Positions 1 through 9,266 of a stretch of DNA of 64,000 nucleotides are shown here, piece by piece. Numbering within the stretch: the first letter of the stretch is position 1; each line of letters opens with the position of its first letter. Made by a program: the position numbers and the translations under genes. Under the pieces are notes generated by a model, which saw only the letters and a program-made list of their open reading frames with translations, ran no database searches and was not told where the DNA came from. The DNA is from Filifactor alocis ATCC 35896 (GTDB lineage: Bacteria; Bacillota; Clostridia; Peptostreptococcales; Filifactoraceae), in NCBI RefSeq assembly GCF_000163895.2, contig NC_016630.1:248001-312000 (forward strand), read 5' to 3'.

Positions 1-1536
1 GAAAGTAAATTGAAAGAAGAGGAAACTCTTATTACAATATCAGATGGCGGCTCGGAACATTATTTTGTGCAGAAAATCATTGCATTTTCCGATTTATCGA
101 ACGGAAAGGAGTTTTTGTATGATTTGAGGTTTTTCAAACCTACAATAAAAGAAGGCGGGGGATCACGAGAAAATAATAGTTTAAATTATGAGATGAAGTT
201 AACCTTAAGCGACGGAACATCTCAAACAATTGATTACGGAACTATTGAATCCAAACTTAGTTCGTTAAATGCATTGCAAGTTGTTGACCGTGGTTCACCG
301 AGTGATCCGGCCACTGCAATTGCTTATCGTACAGATAATGTATATCTCAAAAAAGAAGGCGCACACGGAGTAATCTCCTTGGTGTTGGATAACTCGGGAA
401 GTATGCATACGAGAGACTTAAAGGATTCCCATGGCAATAAAGAGAGTAGGATTAATATTTTAAAAGTAGAGACTGGAAAATTGTTAAAGCTTTTAAGTAC
501 AAATAAGGCTGCTGACGTTGAACTTGTTCCTTTTGATAACAACGTGTTGGTAAGATCAGATAGAAAAGGAGGATATATTAAACCTACATTTTATTCCGCT
601 AGTAAAGAATATCGCGAAAAAATTATTGGTTCGAATGTATATGAAGGAAAGCTGAAAGAATCGATGGATAGCTTGGGAGCTTACAGCGGCACCAATACAG
701 GAGAAGGTTTAAGATATGCTTTTTATAGTATAGATGAAAAAAACAATGATTTATTGAGAGAACGACCTGAAGAACATTTTCGGGATTATTTGATTATTTT
801 AGTAGATGGAGAATCAAATGCTGCAACAATTATTCCTACTTTAGAAGGAAATTATATCAGTAAAAACAAAAGTGATTTTTCTAAAAAAAAGAATACCAAT
901 CCTATTTATAGAGATAAAAATTATGACATGGATGCATTTCAAAAGCGTCAATTTAAACATTTTACAAATGTGACATATGAACATAGATTAGACAATTCAT
1001 TTAATTTTAAGGAGCCAGAATTAAGAAAATATTATCAAGAAGGAAATGCTTGCGAGGTGAAAATTATTAAGCCTACAAATACAATCTATGATTCTGTAAC
1101 GCAGGAACTTTCTTTGGATTATGAACATATTGTGACACAACAAAACGGCAAAGAAGAAAGCATACAAGAGGCTTATGCAAGTCAAAAAGGAAGCGGTGCA
1201 TGGCTACACAATAATTGGTCTGCAGCTACAGGTAACACATATGTATCAAAAGTCGGGAAATTATATAATACTCCAGATAATTATTTGAAAAACTCTTCTC
1301 CGCAAAGTAGAAAAGCAATCAAAGATATGGTAACAAAAAAAAGAGTGTATATAATTGCTTTTTCAAGAAGTGTTTCTACTTCTGGGTTAAATGCGATTGC
1401 CGATGAGTTTTCTATCAAAGGAGATAGCAAGCGAGTATTTAGAGCAAATTCAGGTGAAGATTTATCCAAAATTTTTCAAGAGATTGGAGAATCAATCAAT
1501 AACGATTTATGGATGGTCAATGGACCGAAATGGTAG
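1..1536 (+). CDS. VWA-domain protein, probable pilus-associated adhesin (5' partial)
   Basis: The frame is open to the left edge, so the true start lies outside; the first in-frame TTG (position 10) is not a credible start. With residues numbered from that TTG, a von Willebrand factor A fold is recognisable: MIDAS loop DNSGS at about 127-131, the MIDAS threonine in GTNTGEGL near 230, and an acidic loop in IILVDGES near 266. The fold seems to be completed only after an insertion of about 165 residues (275-440), by VYIIAFSRS and a last helix ending SINNDLW. The stop is 8 bases before the ATG of a giant prepilin-like gene followed by pilM-pilN-pilO. A metal-dependent adhesin at the pilus tip, comparable to PilY1, is inferred from this context. 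No membrane segment is visible in the part present. Confidence 0.72.
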   Translation, partial: ESKLKEEETLITISDGGSEHYFVQKIIAFSDLSNGKEFLYDLRFFKPTIKEGGGSRENNSLNYEMKLTLSDGTSQTIDYGTIESKLSSLNALQVVDRGSPSDPATAIAYRTDNVYLKKEGAHGVISLVLDNSGSMHTRDLKDSHGNKESRINILKVETGKLLKLLSTNKAADVELVPFDNNVLVRSDRKGGYIKPTFYSASKEYREKIIGSNVYEGKLKESMDSLGAYSGTNTGEGLRYAFYSIDEKNNDLLRERPEEHFRDYLIILVDGESNAATIIPTLEGNYISKNKSDFSKKKNTNPIYRDKNYDMDAFQKRQFKHFTNVTYEHRLDNSFNFKEPELRKYYQEGNACEVKIIKPTNTIYDSVTQELSLDYEHIVTQQNGKEESIQEAYASQKGSGAWLHNNWSAATGNTYVSKVGKLYNTPDNYLKNSSPQSRKAIKDMVTKKRVYIIAFSRSVSTSGLNAIADEFSIKGDSKRVFRANSGEDLSKIFQEIGESINNDLWMVNGPKW

Positions 1537-1544
1537 GTGAGTAT

Positions 1545-3473
1545 ATGAAGAAAAACAAAGGGATGACAATTGTCGAGGTAATAATCAGTCTTGTGATTCT
1601 TGTAATTATTTCGTCAATGGTGCTTTCTGTTTCAAAGAGTTATCTTGTACAATTTAGCACAGTGAGACGGGATATTACTGCAGAAGGCTTTGGGCGTCGT
1701 GGAAATACAGAAAAAACAATAGAAGAGATTGAAAATCTGATAGCTGTCAGAAATGAAATATCTGATATTGTTTCATCGTCAGAACAACAAATAAAGTATA
1801 TTGACTTAGAATTAAAAAAACCTTCTTTATCCGCAGCTGACAAGGATAAGCTTAATGATGAAAAATCACATTTAGTAGCGTTAATGGGACAAAAGAAAAA
1901 AGAAGAGCAGAATGCAAAAAAGAACTTAGAACCTTATCTGGACAAAAAGAATTCTTGGACCTACGTTAAACTGAAATTGGATTCTACAGAAATATCTAAA
2001 AAAGAAGATCCAAATGTTGATTTTGTTTATATTACATCTCCGAATACAATTACAAAGCACTCTATAACTGGTTGGGTATTTGGAACTACCTCTAGTCAAA
2101 AAATTCCTATTCTATCAGATATTGTTCGATATCTTCACTCTGACACAACGGCAAATCGAGAGCAACAGGTTGCGGATAACGTAACAGGGCAAACGTTATA
2201 TGCAAAGTCAGAGTATGTACCCGGTTTTGAGAATCGAGATAACCTTGAACAGGTTGCTTGGTATCAGAGTCGACCGGGATATCATATTTTTCCATTGGAT
2301 TTGAACAAATTGTCTTTGAACGATAGCGAAAAAGAAAAATTGCAAAAATTATTGGAGGGCAATGAGTTTTATCCGGTATTTCCAACAGATTATAACTATA
2401 TTTCTAAGAAAGGTGTGTCAGGTCCGGGATATACAGACAAAAAAATACAAATTGCTAATACTATGGAGAACGGTTTTGTCGTATGTGGAATTCGTCCATA
2501 TACCAAGCAAGGTATACTTGGTCGTTTAGTAGGCAGTACACCGATTTATATTTCGAAGTTGCCTTTTGGTAAAGATGACTATTTGTTTAGAGAAGATATC
2601 TCAATCATTAATCCGAATAAATTACTTAAAAAATACCCTCCTGATACGGCGAGCAATATTAAAGTAAAGGAATTGTATGCTTGGAACAATGAGGAAGCTT
2701 CTTCTACACAAGGGCAATTCAGTGTTCCGTTAGGGAAAGAAGGGGTACCGTATTTGCTTCAACCGGAACAGACGGGGATTATCAAAGAAAACGGAACAGA
2801 ATTTGAAACAAAGTCAAGATATCTTTCTTTTGCAGGAGACACGGTCGGTGTCGTGTCACCTTTACGCGAAAAACAATTTAATTTTTTTGTAGTGTTTGGT
2901 AGAGGCTCTACTGTCAATCAGGAAGGAAATATCATCAGTATTCCGTTCTTGCGAGACAATGTTAAAGCAACTGAAATAACAGCTACAGGAAGTGGCAACG
3001 AGGTGCGAATAGATAAGGTAACGGTATTAGCAAAAATAGGATTTGATAAAATACAGTTGATTCAGCCGGAACAAGTTCTTGTGTCAAAAACCGGAAAACA
3101 ATGTAAGGTAGAAGAAGAGATGCTTGCTACAAAGGATATTTCTAATGATATGAAGAAGGTTGAGTTTGGTAAAAAAGCCGGCATTTTTATGGTTGATAAG
3201 AAAAAAAATAATCTGAGTGTTGAATTGAACGGAGAGAATCTTGGAAATTTCAATGTATCGAAATGGAATCTGTATGATAATATGAATTCTTCGGTTTATT
3301 TTGGTAGTTTAGCTCAAATAGATGATGTTAAATTGTCAACGGAAGCAGCGGAAAAAAATGAATATAAGTCTGCCGAAGTCCATGTTTATGAGATGGTAGC
3401 AACAAAACCGAAAACATCCGGCGGTATAAAAGATCAGACAGATGCGTTGAAGGACAAATATGGAATTGAGTAA
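1545..3473 (+). CDS. Very large type IV prepilin-like protein with C-terminal extracellular domain
   Basis: The ATG at 1545 is chosen over the upstream in-frame ATG at 1509 because it is preceded by AGGTGAG and opens a textbook class III signal: MKKNKG, then MTIVE with glutamate at +5, then a hydrophobic helix. Prepilin peptidase would cut after Gly6. The product is 642 residues, far above the usual 150-200 of a pilin. After the N-terminal helix comes a charged, probably coiled-coil stretch (about 45-115), then a long beta-rich region. The segment from about 560 to the end, with SVELNGENLG and SSVYFGSLAQ, resembles the strand pattern of LamG/concanavalin-like lectin folds; that assignment is tentative. 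Following the VWA gene directly, it is best read as a minor pilin carrying an adhesive or tip-complex domain. Confidence 0.8.
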   Translation: MKKNKGMTIVEVIISLVILVIISSMVLSVSKSYLVQFSTVRRDITAEGFGRRGNTEKTIEEIENLIAVRNEISDIVSSSEQQIKYIDLELKKPSLSAADKDKLNDEKSHLVALMGQKKKEEQNAKKNLEPYLDKKNSWTYVKLKLDSTEISKKEDPNVDFVYITSPNTITKHSITGWVFGTTSSQKIPILSDIVRYLHSDTTANREQQVADNVTGQTLYAKSEYVPGFENRDNLEQVAWYQSRPGYHIFPLDLNKLSLNDSEKEKLQKLLEGNEFYPVFPTDYNYISKKGVSGPGYTDKKIQIANTMENGFVVCGIRPYTKQGILGRLVGSTPIYISKLPFGKDDYLFREDISIINPNKLLKKYPPDTASNIKVKELYAWNNEEASSTQGQFSVPLGKEGVPYLLQPEQTGIIKENGTEFETKSRYLSFAGDTVGVVSPLREKQFNFFVVFGRGSTVNQEGNIISIPFLRDNVKATEITATGSGNEVRIDKVTVLAKIGFDKIQLIQPEQVLVSKTGKQCKVEEEMLATKDISNDMKKVEFGKKAGIFMVDKKKNNLSVELNGENLGNFNVSKWNLYDNMNSSVYFGSLAQIDDVKLSTEAAEKNEYKSAEVHVYEMVATKPKTSGGIKDQTDALKDKYGIE

Positions 3474-3519
3474 GTAATAAAGAGTATGAAAATAAAAATG
3501 ATATTATGGAGGAATTTTG

Positions 3520-4941
3520 ATGTTCGGAAAATCAAAAAGCATGAAAAAAAATAAAGAAACCGGTCCTCTTGAACAAGAACAAAAAAATAATCGTTCACAA
3601 GAGAAGAAGAAGCCGTTTTCTAAAAACAAAGCGAGCAAAAAGACAAAAAATAGTAAAATCAAAAACAGAACTGTTCTTTCTTTAGATTTTGGAAGTCACG
3701 AAATAAAAGGTGTCTACGGAAAAGTAGAAAACAACAAAGTGCTGGTAAATTCCATATTTAAGGGAAGTGTAGAGAACAGTTGGTATCGGGATGGCAGAGT
3801 TGAAAATATGGATGCTGCCAAGAATAATATGATTGATATCCTAAAAAAGAATAAAATAAAAAATACAGATGCTGTTTGTACGGTAGAAAGTACAGATATT
3901 ATTAAGCGTGAGATTACAATCCCTAAAGTAGAAGAAAAAGATATTTTACCTCTTATCAATTATGAAATTGGTCAATATCTTCCTATTGACATTGATTCTT
4001 ATGTCATACAATACAAAGTGTTGAGCGAGTTTGTTGAAAATGATTTGAATAAGTTGCAAGTGTTGGTAACTGCAATGCCAAAACCGATTGTAGAAAATTT
4101 GTTACAGCTTGTTCAAAGTTGTCAGTTAACGCCGTATGTATTAGATGTACACTTTAATTCGTTGGAAAAATTAATCCAAATGGAGATTGCTTCCGGAACA
4201 GACGGACGAAATAATTGGGATAAAAATGTAGCGTTGGTAGATTTCGGAGTACAAAAAACTAATATTACACTATTTAGCAACGGGAAATATGCTTTCAACT
4301 CTATTATTGATTACGGAGAAAAAGATTTGTATGATATTGTGAAAAGCAAATGTAATGAACCGAATCGTTTGTCTTTAGATGAAATTCACCATATCATGGA
4401 TGGGATGTTTGTTTCTTTTGAACCTGAAAAAACAGAGAACATAGGAGAATCTGATGTTGAAGCAGGTCATGAAAACCTATCTCAAGAATATCCTTACTTA
4501 AATACGGAAACACCGGTTGCTCCATACGGAAATTCGGAACAAGGGATAAACAACTTTGAAATGACAAGTCAAAATACATTAACGAACGAAGTTGATAAAA
4601 TTGTTCAAGAAACAGGAATTGAATCGTTAAGACAGACCTATATGAATTTCAGCAACGTGGCAGATTTGAACCAAAGTATGGTAAGAAGCATTTCACAACT
4701 TGCAGATGAAATTAATAAGACCATTCGTTATTTTGCAATGAAAAAGGTGCAGAATCAAGTGGATAAAATCTATTTGTATGGCGGAAGTTCTAAGATTAAA
4801 GGTTTGGAAGCTTTTTTGGAAAATTATTGTGATATTTCTGCAGAGAATGTACCGAGATTGTATTGTGTACAATTAAATAAAAATAGCGATTTTGATGTTT
4901 CTCAATATTTGAATGCACTTGGTGCGATTATTCGATTATAG
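3520..4941 (+). CDS. pilM: PilM, actin-like ATPase of the type IV pilus inner-membrane complex
   Basis: PilM is a cytoplasmic actin-fold protein that binds the N-terminal tail of PilN and links the pilus motor to PilN-PilO. The ATG at 3520 has GGAGG at 3508-3512; a TTG one codon upstream is less likely. The protein has 473 residues: a Lys-rich tail (1-48), phosphate-1 motif LSLDFGSHEIKG, phosphate-2 motif VALVDFGVQKTNI, and adenosine motif YLYGGSSKIKG near the C-terminus. Between the second and third motifs there is an acidic, low-complexity insertion of roughly 80 residues. Its stop is followed within 12 bases by the pilN start, so the two are co-transcribed and probably translationally coupled. 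Confidence 0.88.
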   Translation: MFGKSKSMKKNKETGPLEQEQKNNRSQEKKKPFSKNKASKKTKNSKIKNRTVLSLDFGSHEIKGVYGKVENNKVLVNSIFKGSVENSWYRDGRVENMDAAKNNMIDILKKNKIKNTDAVCTVESTDIIKREITIPKVEEKDILPLINYEIGQYLPIDIDSYVIQYKVLSEFVENDLNKLQVLVTAMPKPIVENLLQLVQSCQLTPYVLDVHFNSLEKLIQMEIASGTDGRNNWDKNVALVDFGVQKTNITLFSNGKYAFNSIIDYGEKDLYDIVKSKCNEPNRLSLDEIHHIMDGMFVSFEPEKTENIGESDVEAGHENLSQEYPYLNTETPVAPYGNSEQGINNFEMTSQNTLTNEVDKIVQETGIESLRQTYMNFSNVADLNQSMVRSISQLADEINKTIRYFAMKKVQNQVDKIYLYGGSSKIKGLEAFLENYCDISAENVPRLYCVQLNKNSDFDVSQYLNALGAIIRL

Positions 4942-4953
4942 GAGGTGGAATAT

Positions 4954-5625
4954 ATGAGAGATTTTAACTTTTTTGCCCCATATCTGAAAAAGAATAAGAA
5001 ACAGTTTGATGTCGGTGCTTTTTTGAAAACGGCATTGGCGATTGTTTTGGCAGCAATTCTTGTATTGACCGCCTTTCTATATATGAGATTAAATCAACAA
5101 AAGAAGAGATTGGATCAGTTGCAAACAGAGATTGAAAATGCGGAATATCAAGCACAATACCAAGAAGCACAAAAAGCATTTTCAGAAGTAGAAGAACTGA
5201 AATTGGAAAAAGAGTTTTTTGTGCGTTTGCAAGGTGCTATGATGGAAGTACACAGGGTAAATGAGCACTTTATGCAATTCCTTGGAAAGGAAGTAATCAA
5301 GGACTTATATTTAAATGATATTGCGATCCAAAATAGACAAATTACTCTTAACGGGACAGCGCTCAGCAAACATGCGATTGCTCAATTTGAACGCGATTTA
5401 AGAAAGACAGACACCTTTGATGATGTAAAAATTACAGAAATTCATAAAAAAGGCGATTCAGAAAATTATTATATGTTCAATATGGTGGTAAAATCAAAGT
5501 TCGGAGAACATTCGGGAAATGCTACACAAGTAAATCAAACAGATACAAACTCAATGACAAAAAATGCAGGAGGTGAAAACGATGAAGTCAAAGACAAAGA
5601 AAAAGACACAAAAGAAAATAAGTAA
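4954..5625 (+). CDS. pilN: PilN-like type IV pilus assembly protein
   Basis: PilN is a bitopic membrane protein that heterodimerises with PilO and docks on PilM. The ATG at 4954 is chosen because GGAGGTGG lies at 4941-4948. The 223-residue product starts RDFNFFAPYLKK, which occupies the place of the short N-terminal PilM-binding motif of PilN proteins (INLLP-like). A membrane helix follows (about 26-44), then a coiled coil (45-90) and a ferredoxin-like C-terminal part (VIKDLYLNDIAIQNRQITLN and onward). The last 30 residues are hydrophilic and overlap the start of pilO. The name rests mainly on topology and on its position between pilM and pilO, since sequence conservation in this family is low. 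Confidence 0.78.
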   Translation: MRDFNFFAPYLKKNKKQFDVGAFLKTALAIVLAAILVLTAFLYMRLNQQKKRLDQLQTEIENAEYQAQYQEAQKAFSEVEELKLEKEFFVRLQGAMMEVHRVNEHFMQFLGKEVIKDLYLNDIAIQNRQITLNGTALSKHAIAQFERDLRKTDTFDDVKITEIHKKGDSENYYMFNMVVKSKFGEHSGNATQVNQTDTNSMTKNAGGENDEVKDKEKDTKENK

Positions 5626-7111
5626 GAGAGAAGAAAATTTATTGTTAGGATTGGCTATTGTCGTTATTGTTGCACTGTATTACTATACGGTTGCAGGAAA
5701 TTTAATGGGAAAAACCTCTGCATTGGGCAATGAAATCCAACAATTTCAGGAAACCAAAGAACAAATGGATACTGTAATTGCACAATCAGAAATAAAACAA
5801 ACGGAAGCTGAAGAGCTTAAGACGGAAATTTTTCCGATTGCAAAAAAATATTTTGGAAAAACGGAACAAGAAGAGTTTATTATGCAAATCAACCGCTTGA
5901 ATCAAGCGAGCGGATTGGATATTGTTTCTATTCAATTCTCTGAATATGCATCTATTTCTCTAGACGGAGAGACGCAAGATGCAAGTTCAGAAGAAGCAAA
6001 TACTGATGAAACAAACACAGAAGAAACAGATTCTACTTCAGGGGAGACTGTTTCAACAGAAGGTGCAGATACTGCAGAAGGACAAGCGAATACAGAAAAA
6101 CCAAATGAACAATTAAGTGTTGATGTAAATCATTTGATGGACAATAAGGAAAGTTCTGAATCAGAAGAAGAAGTTGTAGACAGTAATATTAAATTAATGC
6201 AAGCTCAAATAGAGTTCAAAGGAACCTATGCTCAGGTTTTGAAATTATTGCACGAAATTGACAACAATCCTAAAAATATTATTTCCAGTGAGTTGACAAT
6301 GGCAAGAGAGGGAGATGCAATTCACGGGGAAAAAGAAACTAAAATGACAGGAAATATTCGTTTGAGCTTTTATCAGGTAACAGATGTCGATAAATATGTG
6401 CAGGCGGTTCCGGGAGTATTAGATACGCTTCCGCTACCAAAATCCGGACGCATCAATCCATATCTATCTTATTCATGGGCTTGGAAAAAAGATGTTCCGG
6501 CTTCATCTGATCCGTTAAACATTATTCCAAGCGGAGTAAGACCACCAAGCGACACAGTTCCAAATAAAAAGTCAAACAAAAAACAAACTATACCGTCCGG
6601 CAAAAAATGGGGTTCGAAGGTAAGTTTGAAAAATAAAGAAATTTTCGGATTTGAAAACGGAGATATTGTCGTAAAAGGAAGCGGTCCTCAAATAGCAGTA
6701 CAGGGAGAAATTACAGATGGTAATTTTGCAAAAGGAAGTAAAGCAGGAAGATTAACTTATGCATTTACAGGAAATACAGATGGAGAAAAGGCATATATTG
6801 ATTTGACTTCTTCTAATATTACAATCAAACAAAAAGTAGAAGGAATCGGTTTTTCGGTATATTCTGATAAAGAACTTCCTCATGAAGTCGGTTTGCGTAT
6901 GACGGATGCAAACGGTCAAGAATATCTGATTGTTTTTGCAAAAGAAATCTCATGGACAGGATGGAAAGAGATTCTGTATGATTTGCATGGAATAAAAAAT
7001 TATCCGATTAAAATTGATGGAATTTATGTGGAAGGAAAAAAAGATTCCGGAGCATTGGAAGGTTCTTTGATTTTTGATAATATATTTATTAATGTATTGC
7101 AATATGAATAG
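5582..7111 (+). CDS. pilO: PilO-like protein with an added C-terminal beta-sandwich domain
   Basis: The ATG at 5582 has AGGAGGTG at 5568-5575 and overlaps the end of pilN by 44 bases. The 509-residue protein has one membrane helix (about 19-38), a coiled coil (45-80), and a PilO-type core split by an acidic Thr/Ser/Glu-rich insertion (about 128-200) that resumes at SNIKLMQAQIEFKGTYAQVL. A PilO normally ends soon after about 270. Here a Pro/Ser/Lys linker leads to a domain at about 353-509 containing VGLRMTDANGQEYLIVFA, SWTGWKEI and LIFDNIFIN. This pattern resembles the jelly-roll, carbohydrate-binding-like domain at the C-terminus of Firmicute phosphodiester glycosidase proteins. I infer a sugar- or cell-wall-binding function on the outer face of the membrane. 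Confidence 0.8.
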   Translation: MKSKTKKKTQKKISKREENLLLGLAIVVIVALYYYTVAGNLMGKTSALGNEIQQFQETKEQMDTVIAQSEIKQTEAEELKTEIFPIAKKYFGKTEQEEFIMQINRLNQASGLDIVSIQFSEYASISLDGETQDASSEEANTDETNTEETDSTSGETVSTEGADTAEGQANTEKPNEQLSVDVNHLMDNKESSESEEEVVDSNIKLMQAQIEFKGTYAQVLKLLHEIDNNPKNIISSELTMAREGDAIHGEKETKMTGNIRLSFYQVTDVDKYVQAVPGVLDTLPLPKSGRINPYLSYSWAWKKDVPASSDPLNIIPSGVRPPSDTVPNKKSNKKQTIPSGKKWGSKVSLKNKEIFGFENGDIVVKGSGPQIAVQGEITDGNFAKGSKAGRLTYAFTGNTDGEKAYIDLTSSNITIKQKVEGIGFSVYSDKELPHEVGLRMTDANGQEYLIVFAKEISWTGWKEILYDLHGIKNYPIKIDGIYVEGKKDSGALEGSLIFDNIFINVLQYE

Positions 7112-7147
7112 AGCTAAATTGAATTAAATTAAACTGGAGATATTTTG

Positions 7148-7960
7148 ATGATATTTTTGAAAGCAATAATTTTTGCGTGTGTAATTTGTTTTTTAGAAAA
7201 TTTAATCATATGCCTGGTATGGAGGAAATCTTCTTCTTTGATGTTTGAATTTCTTCCATATCTCCTTGCTTTCTTTAGTTTATCGCTTTTGTTTTTTATA
7301 AAAATACTACCGTATCATCCTGTTTGGTTGTTATTACCAATCGGAATGCAAGCTTTGCTTGTTGCAGGTACTAACTCTCTTCTGGAAAGAGGGGTTCATT
7401 ATTTTGGAAACAGTGAGAAAGAATCTATTTTTTCTTTTCCGGAACTATCTTTCTTTAACATGAAAGATAGAGTGGCTGAATCTATAATTGCAATGGGATT
7501 TTTGCGAGAAAAGAATGAAGATGATTCAGAAACTGAGTCGGAAAAGAAAAATTCTTCAGAAGGAACCTCTCAGAAAGAACAGGATATTTTAGAGGGTGAA
7601 TCTGAAGAAACAAAAGAATTTGTAACAGAATCAGAGTGTAGCGGTTTATCTTCTCAAGCTACGGAACAGTTGAGTGCCTCTAACATGACTTCTCAAGAAA
7701 ATACTGAGTCCACAGAAGAAGAGCCTGAAAATAGTGTACAAGATGCTTCTTTAGACGAACAGGAAAACGAAAGTTGTGAAATATTGTTTTTGCAGGCAGA
7801 TATTTTTTTCGTTCAGGGAGAGATAAAAGAAAATAAAAAAATCTTGTTTTATATTTTTGATAAATATGCCGATACTGAGGTTGGTAATCGAGCGAAGAAG
7901 GAATTATTAAGATTGTATGGTGAGGAAGTTTTTCTTGAAGAAAGACTGAATATAGAATGA
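7148..7960 (+). CDS. Membrane protein with acidic linker and TPR-like C-terminus, pilus locus
   Basis: I do not recognise a family. The ATG at 7148 (GGAGA at 7136-7140) gives 270 residues. The N-terminal 75 residues hold about three hydrophobic helices (around 4-25, 34-55 and 58-80). Residues 115-200 form a very acidic Ser/Glu-rich linker. The last 60 residues (from CEILFLQADIFFVQGEIKEN) look like a helical-repeat, TPR-like module of the kind seen at the end of YbgF-type proteins. It lies 36 bases after pilO and overlaps the next gene start by ATGA, so it belongs to the pilus transcription unit. A scaffolding role is only inferred. Confidence 0.6.
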   Translation: MIFLKAIIFACVICFLENLIICLVWRKSSSLMFEFLPYLLAFFSLSLLFFIKILPYHPVWLLLPIGMQALLVAGTNSLLERGVHYFGNSEKESIFSFPELSFFNMKDRVAESIIAMGFLREKNEDDSETESEKKNSSEGTSQKEQDILEGESEETKEFVTESECSGLSSQATEQLSASNMTSQENTESTEEEPENSVQDASLDEQENESCEILFLQADIFFVQGEIKENKKILFYIFDKYADTEVGNRAKKELLRLYGEEVFLEERLNIE

Positions 7961-7983
7961 TAATAGAAAGGACAGTGAGTCGT

Positions 7984-9198
7984 ATGTTAAGACCGGACAC
8001 GATGCCTACAGTTATTATTAGTGTAGAAGAAGGAATAAATTGTGGGAATGTTGAACAAATTTTGTTTAATAGAAAAAGAAAATGTATTGATAGTTTTGTT
8101 GTTTCAAAACTTGATGAAAACGGAATTCCATTAACAGAAGATGATGTAGATTATGTTCTTCCTTTTTCAGATTTGGAAGGAATGGGAGATTATGCAATTA
8201 TTATTATGCGTGACTCTGTAATTCTTAAGAAAAAAGGACAGGTTGAACGAAAAGAAGTGTATCTTGGGAAAAGCACCTTAATAGGAGACATTGTTGTTTC
8301 GTTAAAGGGAAATAAGGTTGGAACAGTCGTAGATTGTGAATTTTCGGAAGAAGGAGATATTTCGTCTATCTTTGTAGAATTAACAAAAAGTGAAAAAGTA
8401 GAGCGATTTGATGCTTTTAGCGTGATGAGTATCGGGAATGGTATTGTTATTGTAAGAACTACCGAACAGGATGTTTCTCCTTTCAAAAAAAATGATGTTG
8501 TTCAAGATTTTGTTCGCACGAAAGAAAATCCTGAATATAGTTACATCAAACATGATTGGAATATGAAATCTGAAGAAACAGATTTATCTGTTGTTCCGGC
8601 AGTTGAACAAACAGAAGCTTCAGATGTTGAAGACAAGGCGGATGAAATTACACAATTTATCCCTAAAATGGAAGTTGTAAAAGAAGTTGAGACGAAAGAA
8701 CTTTCTGAAACAGAGGAAGAGATAGAACATACACTTGAAAATAACCTTAAATTCCATAGAGTAGTTGAAGAAGAATCTGTTCAAAATGATGTAATGCCTG
8801 TTGAAAATGATACTATATGTATTGAAGAAGAAACCGCTCAAGATGAAGTAGTGCAAATTGTAGAAAATTCGTCTGAAATCAAAACAGAGCCTGCTGAAGA
8901 AGCGGCAGCTCAAGATGAGGCAGAACATATTGAAGAAAAAAAGGATGAAATCACAGTTTCTGAGCGTCGTCGTCATCCTAAAGCTAATCAAGGGTTAGTG
9001 GAAGATAATCAATTAATTCAAAAATTTATTGATAAACAAAAAGTATTATTGCTTGGTCGTGTATTAACAAGAGATATTTTAGATGCTGAAGGTAATGTTT
9101 TGTTAATGAAAGGTACAAAAATTACAGAAGATATTTTTGATATCGCAAGACAATCAAGAAAAGATGCTATCGTTGAAATGGCAATGTTTTCTGCATAA
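7984..9198 (+). CDS. PRC-barrel domain protein
   Basis: The first 190 residues carry two PRC-barrel-like repeats (EQILFNRKRKCIDSFVV and STLIGDIVVSLKGNKVGTVV), a small beta-barrel found in RimM, in photosynthetic reaction-centre H subunit and in many Firmicute proteins of unknown role. A long acidic Glu/Val-rich linker follows, and the C-terminus (KVLLLGRVLTRDILDAEGNV and GTKITEDIFDIA) is the helical tail common in clostridial PRC-barrel proteins. The ATG at 7984 is used because AAAGGA lies at 7967-7972; an ATG at 7957 overlapping the previous stop is the alternative. Position inside the pilus operon suggests a cytosolic partner of the assembly complex, but nothing in the sequence proves that. 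Confidence 0.7.
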   Translation: MLRPDTMPTVIISVEEGINCGNVEQILFNRKRKCIDSFVVSKLDENGIPLTEDDVDYVLPFSDLEGMGDYAIIIMRDSVILKKKGQVERKEVYLGKSTLIGDIVVSLKGNKVGTVVDCEFSEEGDISSIFVELTKSEKVERFDAFSVMSIGNGIVIVRTTEQDVSPFKKNDVVQDFVRTKENPEYSYIKHDWNMKSEETDLSVVPAVEQTEASDVEDKADEITQFIPKMEVVKEVETKELSETEEEIEHTLENNLKFHRVVEEESVQNDVMPVENDTICIEEETAQDEVVQIVENSSEIKTEPAEEAAAQDEAEHIEEKKDEITVSERRRHPKANQGLVEDNQLIQKFIDKQKVLLLGRVLTRDILDAEGNVLLMKGTKITEDIFDIARQSRKDAIVEMAMFSA

Positions 9199-9266
9199 TA
9201 TAGAAAAAAGATATAATAGGTTACTTTATGTAAAGACGGAGGTACAGACATCGGATTGTTTGTAAA

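Noticed and set aside
8620..8991. Minus-strand ORF rich in Phe, Tyr and Cys opposite the PRC-barrel gene
   Set aside because: It mirrors the acidic Glu/Val-rich linker of the sense gene and has no start signal.
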